Shown in pieces: positions 53,596 to 59,769 of a stretch of 64,000 nucleotides of DNA. The stretch's first letter is position 1. The number at the start of each line of letters is the position of its first letter. A model generated the notes under the pieces. The model made no database searches and had not been told where the DNA came from. It saw only the letters and a list, made by a program, of their open reading frames with translations. This DNA comes from Ruania albidiflava DSM 18029. GTDB taxonomy: Bacteria > Actinomycetota > Actinomycetes > Actinomycetales > Beutenbergiaceae. Location: assembly GCF_000421225.1 (NCBI RefSeq), contig NZ_ATWL01000001.1, positions 124,001 to 188,000 on the forward strand, read 5' to 3'. Position numbers and translations under genes: made by a program.

Positions 53596-54087
53596 GTGCG
53601 TCCCGCCGAGACACCTGAGCATCCCTTCGGTCCGGCGGACCTGTATGCGCCGTTCCGGCCGCGAGCCACCCGGATCGTCTCGTTCCTGCTGATCCTCTGG
53701 GTGTTCGGCGGCGCAGTGGCCTTCGTGGTGCTCGTCGAAGGTCTGGACCGCGCGCCGCGGTCCTACCAGGTGGGTGGGATGGCGCTGGCGCTGCTGATCT
53801 GCGCGTTCCTCTACCTGATGGCCAGCGTGCGGGCTGTGCCGACCCCCGAGGGGCTGCGGGTGCGCAACATCCTGCGCGGGGCGGACCTGGAGTGGGCGCA
53901 GATCGTCAACGTCCGGTTCGGGGAGCGGGACTGGGTGCTGCTGGACCTCGCGGACGGGCACGTGTTCCCGGTGATGGCCATCCAACGCGTGGACGGTGCT
54001 CGCGCCCAGGCTGCCTCACGCCGGCTGGCCACGCTGGTCGCCCAGCACGAGCCGGGCGGCATGGACGCCGGCAGCAGCAGCAGCTAG
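53596..54087 (+). CDS. PH-domain membrane protein
   Basis: 163 residues. Two transmembrane helices (IVSFLLILWVFGGAVAFVVLV and MALALLICAFLYLMASV) precede a small bacterial PH domain (TPEGLRVRNILRGADLEWAQ, VRFGERDWVLLDLADG). These are common next to hisG in actinobacteria; role unknown. The last 72 bases overlap the opposite-strand DUF3866 gene. Confidence 0.75.
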   Translation: MRPAETPEHPFGPADLYAPFRPRATRIVSFLLILWVFGGAVAFVVLVEGLDRAPRSYQVGGMALALLICAFLYLMASVRAVPTPEGLRVRNILRGADLEWAQIVNVRFGERDWVLLDLADGHVFPVMAIQRVDGARAQAASRRLATLVAQHEPGGMDAGSSSS

Positions 54088-55155
54088 GAACGGCGCGGGG
54101 TCGTCGGCGAGGCTGCGGCCCATCGTGCTCAGCGGCACCGGGGAGGCTTCCAGCGCAGCCTGCAGCCCGCTGGTGGGCAGGTGCACGAGCCGGTGCCGAT
54201 CGCCCAGAGCGGCGGCCTGCACCCGCACCCGGGCACCCAGGTCGCCGTCGAGCTCTGGGACGACGACGTCCGCCGGGGCCAGCGCAACCCGCCCGATCGC
54301 GGTGAGACTGTGGTGGGAGACGCCATAGTGCCGTTCCCGCCGGTCGGTGCCGGAGACCCGCAGGCTGGCCACGGGTCGGCCACCGAGCACCGCCGCGGCG
54401 TTCAACGCCTCCCCGGCAGCCACCCCGGAGAACCCCCAGCGGGTGCCGGTACCGGCGTTGCCAGGGCCCTGCGCCAGGACCACCACGTCCGCCCGGGCGA
54501 CCAGGTGCGCAGCGAGCAGCCCGGAGTGCACGGTGACCGACTCCAGGTCACCGCCGTAGCACTGCCCGGTGGTGACCGTGGCCGTCAGCCACCCGGACTG
54601 GCGCAACCCTGCCACCGCACGGGAGAACGCGGCCGGCAACGCTCCGCCGTCGGTCATCACGTACGCCACGGACAGCTGCCTGCCCCAGGTGGCGGCCTCC
54701 GCGCGAACCCCTGCGACCACAGCAGGCAGCGCCGAGTGCAGGTCGGCGACCACCACTGGCAACCCGGCCAGGTCGTCCGCCTCGCGGAGAAGCTCGTGGT
54801 ACGGCGACTCCTGCTCGTCCACGCCGAGCACCATCGTCTGCTGCGGGGTGTACCGCGCCTTGACGATGTGCCCCGGCCCGGGCGGTGGATCGACCGGGAG
54901 GGTGTCCGGCTGAGCCACCACCAGCGCGTAGCCCCCGGTCCCCAGGCCGCGCTGCTGGGCGGTGGTGTTCAGCAGCACCCGGTCCCCGGGGGAGAGCATG
55001 CCCACCAGGTCCGGGTAGGCCAGGGCACGCACCTCGTCTCCTGCCGCCGCTGCACTGCTTGCTGCGCCGCCCCCGAGCAGCTGGACGGTGAGCTCCTGGG
55101 CGCCGCTCCAGGACCGGCCGAGGGAGCGGACCACGCCGTGTCGCCAAGTCATCAC
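54016..55155 (-). CDS. DUF3866-family protein
   Basis: 379 residues starting at GTG 55155, six bases after TAGGTT on the minus strand. Long conserved stretches (GDRVLLNTTAQQRGLGTGGYALVV, HIVKARYTPQQTMVLGVDEQ, VVLAQGPGNAGTGTRWGFSG) match DUF3866, which accompanies pafBC in many actinobacteria. No catalytic motif is recognised; function unknown. The 3' end overlaps the PH gene by 72 bases on the opposite strand. Confidence 0.75.
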   Translation of the reverse strand: MMTWRHGVVRSLGRSWSGAQELTVQLLGGGAASSAAAAGDEVRALAYPDLVGMLSPGDRVLLNTTAQQRGLGTGGYALVVAQPDTLPVDPPPGPGHIVKARYTPQQTMVLGVDEQESPYHELLREADDLAGLPVVVADLHSALPAVVAGVRAEAATWGRQLSVAYVMTDGGALPAAFSRAVAGLRQSGWLTATVTTGQCYGGDLESVTVHSGLLAAHLVARADVVVLAQGPGNAGTGTRWGFSGVAAGEALNAAAVLGGRPVASLRVSGTDRRERHYGVSHHSLTAIGRVALAPADVVVPELDGDLGARVRVQAAALGDRHRLVHLPTSGLQAALEASPVPLSTMGRSLADDPAPFLAAAAAGVHAARLVLGDQRGQPA

Positions 55156-55161
55156 ATGGGC

Positions 55162-55180
55162 AACCTATCGCCACTAGCCT
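55162..55180. promoter_or_regulatory. Back-to-back leaderless promoters of DUF3866 and the pafB leader
   Basis: Minus strand TAGGTT (complement of 55162-55167) lies six bases from GTG 55155; plus strand TAGCCT (55175-55180) lies six bases from ATG 55187. The two -10 elements are seven bases apart. Confidence 0.55.
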
Positions 55181-55186
55181 GGGGTC

Positions 55187-55240
55187 ATGAGCGTGCGGAG
55201 GGTCCAGGGGATGCCTGGCGACGGGAGCGCTGATGGCTGA
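55187..55240 (+). CDS. Possible leaderless leader peptide overlapping pafB
   Basis: ATG 55187 is six bases after TAGCCT and opens 17 codons (MSVRRVQGMPGDGSADG) whose TGA lies inside the pafB start region (ATG 55233). It may be translated and coupled to pafB, or the ATG may simply mark the start of a 46-base leader whose GGGAG serves pafB. Presence of the frame is certain, translation is not. Confidence 0.35.
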   Translation: MSVRRVQGMPGDGSADG

Positions 55241-56195
55241 CCGGGTACCCGCTGCCGAACGTCTGCTCGACCTGGTGATCGCGCTGACGCACACCCGGCA
55301 CCGGATGACGAAGGCGGAGATCCGCGCATCGGTGAACGGCTACACGGATGCGGCCTCCGACGAAGCGTTCGACCGCATGTTCGAGCGGGACAAGGACCAG
55401 CTCCGGGCGCTGGGGCTACCGGTGGTGACGCTCACCGACTCCGCCCATGAGGACGACGTCGGCTACCGGATCGACACTGCGGAGTACGAGCTGCCGCCGG
55501 TGGAGTTCACCCCGGCGGAGATCGGGGTGCTCTCCCTGGCCGCGCAGGTGTGGCAGGACTCCTCCTTCGCCGCTGACTCCCGCCGAGGGCTGACCAAGCT
55601 ACGGGCGGTCAGCGACGCCGCGGATCCGGGCCGCTTCGCAGGCCTGTCCCTGCGGGTGCGTGGCCCGGATGCGGCGTTCGCGGACCTGCTCGAGGCGATC
55701 GAGGACCGGATCACCGTACGGTTCACCTACCGTGCCGCGAGCACCGGCAGCACCGAGGCCCGCACCGTACAGCCCTGGCGGCTGTTCGCCAAGGATCGCG
55801 GCTGGTACCTGGTCGGCTACGACATGGCCCGGGAGGGGAAGCGACAGTTCCGGCTCTCCCGGATCGTCGGCCGGGTGCGGCGGGTGGGGCGACCGGGCGA
55901 GGTGCAGATCCCGGAGAGCAGCCAGACCGAGCCGGCGGAGAGCGAGCCGACGGTGGTGCGGCTCGCCGTGGCCCCCGAACGTGCCTCCGCGCTACGCGCC
56001 CGAGGCGAGCCGGCACCAGGCGAGGACGGCATCGACGGCCGGGAGACCTATCGGCTGGAGACCGCGGACACCGAACGGCTGGCTGAAGAGCTGGCCGGCT
56101 ACGGAGATGCGGTCGTGGTGCTCGACCCGCCCGAGCTGCGCGCTGCGGTGCTGCGCCGCCTGCGTGCCGCCGCGACGCTGGGAGGGGAGGGCTGA
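55233..56195 (+). CDS. pafB: WYL-domain transcriptional regulator PafB
   Basis: 320 residues. N-terminal winged helix (AAERLLDLVIALTHTRHRMTK), central WYL domain (ITVRFTYRAAS, RTVQPWRLFAKDRGWYLVG) and C-terminal WCX region. PafBC activates DNA-damage genes independently of LexA. Followed directly by pafC (TGATG, one base shared). Confidence 0.92.
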   Translation: MADRVPAAERLLDLVIALTHTRHRMTKAEIRASVNGYTDAASDEAFDRMFERDKDQLRALGLPVVTLTDSAHEDDVGYRIDTAEYELPPVEFTPAEIGVLSLAAQVWQDSSFAADSRRGLTKLRAVSDAADPGRFAGLSLRVRGPDAAFADLLEAIEDRITVRFTYRAASTGSTEARTVQPWRLFAKDRGWYLVGYDMAREGKRQFRLSRIVGRVRRVGRPGEVQIPESSQTEPAESEPTVVRLAVAPERASALRARGEPAPGEDGIDGRETYRLETADTERLAEELAGYGDAVVVLDPPELRAAVLRRLRAAATLGGEG

Positions 56196-57211
56196 TGGCC
56201 CAGAGCGCAGGCGACCGGGTGGTGCAGATGCTCGCCCTGATCACCTATCTCGATGCCCACCCAGGGGTGCCGGTGGAGCAGGTGGCCGAACACTTCGGGA
56301 TCAGCACGGGCCGGGTGCTGCAGGACGTGAGCACGCTGTGGGTCTCCGGCACCCCCGGGTACCTGCCGGACGACCTGATCGACTTCTCCGCCGACGACCG
56401 AGAACGCAACATCCTCACTCTCACCCAGGCCCGTGGGATGAACCGTCCGTTGCGGCTGGGCGCGCAAGAGGCGGTGGCACTGCTGACCGCGCTCCGCTCG
56501 CTGCAGGTCACTCCGGGGCTGGCCACCGACCCGGTGCTCACCTCGGCGATGGACAAGCTCACCGAGGCGGCCGGCGCCGCGGCGCGGTCCGCCCAAGCGG
56601 TGCAGGTCGCCGGGCCGGACGACACCGGCGAGCAGGTGGCCGAGCACCTCACCACGGTCCGGGCGGCGATAGCCGACCAGCAGCGGCTGCACCTGCGCTA
56701 TGTCTCCGCAGCAGACGTGGTCAGCGAGCGGGACGTGGATCCGCTGCAGCTGCTCACCGACGGTACCCGGTGGCTGCTCGTCGGCTGGTGCTACCGGGCA
56801 CAGGACGTCCGGCAGTTCCGGCTGGACCGCATCCTGGAGCTCACCGAGGCCGGGGCACCGGCCGCTGCCCACCCGGACGTCGCGCTGAGCGCCGACACCG
56901 AGCCGGAGCTGACGGAGGCACCGTGGCAGGTCCGCCTGGTGCTGGCCTCCCCGGCGCGATGGGTCGCCGAACAGTACCCCGTGACCGCGGTGCAGGACCT
57001 CGAGGACGCACGCTTCGCCGTCGACCTGGCGGTGCTGGACCTGGCCTGGCTGCACCACCTGGTGCTGGGCATCGCCGAGGACGTGCTCGCCGTGGAACCT
57101 GCTGACGTGGCCACCGGGATCGCCGACCGTGCCCGGGCGGCACTGGAGGCCTATCGGGCCGCCGGTCTGGACGACGCCGACGAGACAGACCCGCCACCGC
57201 CGTTAGGCTGA
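56195..57211 (+). CDS. pafC: WYL-domain transcriptional regulator PafC
   Basis: 338 residues. N-terminal helix-turn-helix (VVQMLALITYLDAHPGVPVEQ), a hinge (LTLTQARGMNRPLRLGAQEA) and a WYL domain (LHLRYVSAADVVSERDVDP, RWLLVGWCYRAQDVRQFRLD). Pairs with PafB into one activator. GGGAGGGG precedes its ATG. No prcA/prcB/pup genes are in the window. Confidence 0.92.
   Translation: MAQSAGDRVVQMLALITYLDAHPGVPVEQVAEHFGISTGRVLQDVSTLWVSGTPGYLPDDLIDFSADDRERNILTLTQARGMNRPLRLGAQEAVALLTALRSLQVTPGLATDPVLTSAMDKLTEAAGAAARSAQAVQVAGPDDTGEQVAEHLTTVRAAIADQQRLHLRYVSAADVVSERDVDPLQLLTDGTRWLLVGWCYRAQDVRQFRLDRILELTEAGAPAAAHPDVALSADTEPELTEAPWQVRLVLASPARWVAEQYPVTAVQDLEDARFAVDLAVLDLAWLHHLVLGIAEDVLAVEPADVATGIADRARAALEAYRAAGLDDADETDPPPPLG
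57204..57209 (+). promoter_or_regulatory. Leaderless -10 of the 109-residue gene
   Basis: TAGGCT at the pafC stop, six bases before ATG 57216. Confidence 0.55.
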
Positions 57212-57215
57212 GGTC

Positions 57216-57545
57216 ATGCTGTGGTTCGCGGTCTGGACGGTGCTCGTGCTCGGTGCGGTCGCCTGCGCCGTGCTGCTCGCGCTGCACCTGTGGCGGCACT
57301 TCAAGGCGCTGATGGCCCAGGCGAGCCGAAGCAGCGAGGTGTTCCAGCGGCTCGAGGCGACGATGGCCGAGCTGGACGAGCAGGTGCGGGCGCAGACGTT
57401 CACCCCGCACCTGAGTGCCACCGAGGAGCAGCAGGAGGTGTGGCGGCAGCGTCGACGGGACAACCTGGCCGCGCGTGCAGCGAGAGTGCAGGCGCGTCGA
57501 TCGCGTACGCTAGAACGGTGGCGGGCGATCGGGCTGCCGTTCTGA
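57216..57545 (+). CDS. Small single-pass membrane protein with coiled coil
   Basis: 109 residues: N-terminal helix LWFAVWTVLVLGAVACAVLLALHLWRH split by charges, then Glu/Arg-rich helices (RLEATMAELDEQVRAQ, WRQRRRDNLAARAARVQARR). No family recognised. It sits between pafC and tatA, where similar short genes occur in relatives; it might accompany Tat. Confidence 0.65.
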   Translation: MLWFAVWTVLVLGAVACAVLLALHLWRHFKALMAQASRSSEVFQRLEATMAELDEQVRAQTFTPHLSATEEQQEVWRQRRRDNLAARAARVQARRSRTLERWRAIGLPF

Positions 57546-57582
57546 ACGCCGACAGCCACGGGATTTCACGGAGGAAATGCAG

Positions 57583-57918
57583 ATGCTGAGGAACCCAGTC
57601 TTTTGGATCGTGATCGTCGGGCTGGTGCTGCTGCTCTTCGGCGCCAGTCGTCTGCCGGACATCGCGGGGAATGTCGGCAAGTCGCTCAAGGTGTTCAAGA
57701 AGGAGATCAAGGAGCTGCAGGAGGACACTGACCTGTCCGACGCGAAGACGGTGCTGCACGAGGACCAGTCGGCCACACCGCAGCAGAGCGCCCCGCAGAC
57801 CCAGCAGGCTCCGCCCGCACAGCCCACCGAGGCGCCCCAGTCAGCCCCCGCCGCACAGCCCACCGAGGCACCCCAGCCGGCCCCTGAGCAGCGCAGCAAC
57901 GACGCCACCACTACCTGA
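57583..57918 (+). CDS. tatA: Sec-independent translocase subunit TatA
   Basis: 111 residues. A single helix (FWIVIVGLVLLLFGASRLP) followed by the amphipathic NVGKSLKVFKKEIKEL helix is characteristic. The tail has two near-identical QPTEAPQ units in a Pro/Gln-rich stretch. ATG 57583 is preferred over 57577 because GGAGGAA abuts 57577 but is correctly spaced from 57583. Works with TatC to export folded proteins; the RibY lipoprotein with its RR signal could be a client. Confidence 0.93.
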   Translation: MLRNPVFWIVIVGLVLLLFGASRLPDIAGNVGKSLKVFKKEIKELQEDTDLSDAKTVLHEDQSATPQQSAPQTQQAPPAQPTEAPQSAPAAQPTEAPQPAPEQRSNDATTT

Positions 57919-57923
57919 CGGCA

Positions 57924-58721
57924 GTGGTCTCACGTTCCAACCCCGAGGGGAGGATGCCTCTCGGGGACCATCTCCGTGAGCTCCGCAAGCGCCTGATGCT
58001 GGCGTGCGCGGGCATCCTCGTCGGCGCGATCGGCGGCTGGTTCCTCTACGACCCGGTGCTGCACCTGCTGCAGGCCCCGGTGGCCGAGCTCCGCGAACGC
58101 GGTGTGAACGCCACGCTGAACTTCTCCCAGGTGGCGGCCAGCTTCGACATCAAGCTGCGGGTCGCTGCGTTCCTCGGCCTGTTGGCCAGCTGCCCCTGGT
58201 GGATCTACCAGCTGTGGGCGTTCCTCGCGCCCGGGCTGAAGCGCAACGAGCGCCGCTGGGCGGTCGTGGTGATCGCTGCTGGTGTGCCGCTGTTCGCCGG
58301 CGGCGTGTACATGGCGTGGATCGCGCTACCGAACACCTTCCTGCTGCTCACCCAGTTCGTGCCGGACGGGGAGACGTCCTCAGCGCTGATCGACGTCACC
58401 ACCTACCTGAAGTTCGTGATGCAGTTCCTGCTGATCTTCGGGGTCGCGTTCATCCTGCCGCTGATCCTGGTGCTGCTGAACTTCCTCGGCATGGTCAAGG
58501 GGATCACCTGGTTGAAGGGGTGGCGCTGGGCGGTGATCATCATCGTCGTGCTCGCCGCGTTGGCCACACCCACCGCCGATGCCGTCACGTTCATCATGAT
58601 GTCGTTGCCGATCGTCGCGCTGTACTTCGCGGCAGTGGGCATCTGCATGCTCAACGACCGGCGGGTGGCGAAGAAGCTGCGTGCCGCGGCGGACTCCGCA
58701 GACGTCGACAGCACGCACTGA
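57924..58721 (+). CDS. tatC: Sec-independent translocase subunit TatC
   Basis: 265 residues, six helices. NPEGRMPLGDHLRELRKRL holds the signal-binding Glu of the N-terminal loop; FLAPGLKRNERR is the conserved first loop. GTG 57924 gives the usual actinobacterial pre-sequence; ATG 57954 would have GAGGGGAGG directly against it. Three bases separate it from... tatA by five bases, so the two form one operon. Confidence 0.93.
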   Translation: MVSRSNPEGRMPLGDHLRELRKRLMLACAGILVGAIGGWFLYDPVLHLLQAPVAELRERGVNATLNFSQVAASFDIKLRVAAFLGLLASCPWWIYQLWAFLAPGLKRNERRWAVVVIAAGVPLFAGGVYMAWIALPNTFLLLTQFVPDGETSSALIDVTTYLKFVMQFLLIFGVAFILPLILVLLNFLGMVKGITWLKGWRWAVIIIVVLAALATPTADAVTFIMMSLPIVALYFAAVGICMLNDRRVAKKLRAAADSADVDSTH

Positions 58722-58754
58722 GCCCGCAAGGTCACGAGGATCTGGCTACCTGGC

Positions 58755-58760
58755 TAGTCT
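58755..58760 (+). promoter_or_regulatory. Leaderless -10 of the lipid kinase gene
   Basis: TAGTCT, seven bases before ATG 58768. Confidence 0.55.
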
Positions 58761-58767
58761 GGGCCGC

Positions 58768-59760
58768 ATGAGCCGACTGGGCGTGCTGATCAACCCCACT
58801 GCCGGGCACGGGCGCGCCGACGGTGGCGGCCGGGACACCCTCGCCTTGCTCGGCCGCAGCGGGCACGAGGTGATCGACCTGAGCGCACCGACCGCGGCCG
58901 AGGCGCTCGCCCGAGGCCGGGACGCGCTCTGGGAGCTGGACGCCCTCGTGGTGGTCGGCGGCGACGGGATGGTGCACCTGGGGGTGAACGTGGTCGCCGG
59001 GACCACGGTCCCGTTGGGCATCGTGCCGTTCGGCAGCGGGAACGACCTGGCCCGCACCCTCGGGCTGGCTGAGCACGACGTGCACCGGGCGGTGGCCGAC
59101 CTGCTCGGTGCGCTGGATGCCGAGCCGAGGGTGGTCGATGCGATCGCGACCCGGGTGCACGTACCGGGCGCGGAGGACACCGACGCCGGCGGCAGCGCTG
59201 CGGGCAGCGCCGCTCTGGAACGGGACGAGCTGGCGGACCCCACGGCCGTGGAGTGGACTGCCTGTGTGCTCTCCGCCGGGATCGACGCCGCAGTGAACCA
59301 CCGCGCGAACGCCTACCGCTGGCCGCGCGGCAGCGGCCGGTACGTACGCGGCACCGTCGCCGAGCTGGGGGTGTTCCAGCCGTACGGGTACCGGCTCACC
59401 ATCGACGGGGTGGTGCGCGAGCAGGAGGCTTCCCTGGTGGCCCTGGCGAACGCGCCGAGCTTCGGTGGCGGGATGCGGATCGCGCCGGACGCCGCGATGG
59501 ACGATGGCTGGATGGACCTGGTGATCGGGCACGCGATGGGTCGGGTGCAGCTGATGCGGTTGTTCCCCCGGCTGTACCGGGGCACGCACGTGCGCTCGGA
59601 TCGGGTCGAGGTGCTGCGGGCCCGGGAGGTGGTGCTGGAGCCGTTGCTCGGACGACGGCGCCCCCCGCCTGTCTATGCCGACGGTGAGCTGCTCGGTCGG
59701 TTACCTCTGCGGGCGCGCCTGCGCCCTGGTGCGCTGCGACTGCTCACGCCGCAGACCTAG
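58768..59760 (+). CDS. Diacylglycerol kinase-like lipid kinase
   Basis: 330 residues. LGVLINPTAGHGRADGG is the N-terminal nucleotide site, VVVGGDGMVHLGVN the GGDG motif and PFGSGNDLARTLGL the SGNDLAR motif of the DAGK catalytic family (DgkB/YegS/LcsK type). Probably phosphorylates diacylglycerol or a related lipid. A Gly/Ala/Asp-rich insertion (about 135-160) is unusual. The TAG stop is the start of the helY -10. Confidence 0.87.
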   Translation: MSRLGVLINPTAGHGRADGGGRDTLALLGRSGHEVIDLSAPTAAEALARGRDALWELDALVVVGGDGMVHLGVNVVAGTTVPLGIVPFGSGNDLARTLGLAEHDVHRAVADLLGALDAEPRVVDAIATRVHVPGAEDTDAGGSAAGSAALERDELADPTAVEWTACVLSAGIDAAVNHRANAYRWPRGSGRYVRGTVAELGVFQPYGYRLTIDGVVREQEASLVALANAPSFGGGMRIAPDAAMDDGWMDLVIGHAMGRVQLMRLFPRLYRGTHVRSDRVEVLRAREVVLEPLLGRRRPPPVYADGELLGRLPLRARLRPGALRLLTPQT

Positions 59761-59763
59761 GCT
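59758..59763 (+). promoter_or_regulatory. Leaderless -10 of helY overlapping the kinase stop
   Basis: TAGGCT includes the upstream TAG stop and ends six bases before ATG 59770. Confidence 0.6.
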
Positions 59764-59769
59764 GGGGGC

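Noticed and set aside
57577-57582. Upstream ATG as the tatA start
   Set aside because: The Shine-Dalgarno GGAGGAA directly abuts it, leaving no spacing; ATG 57583 is correctly placed.
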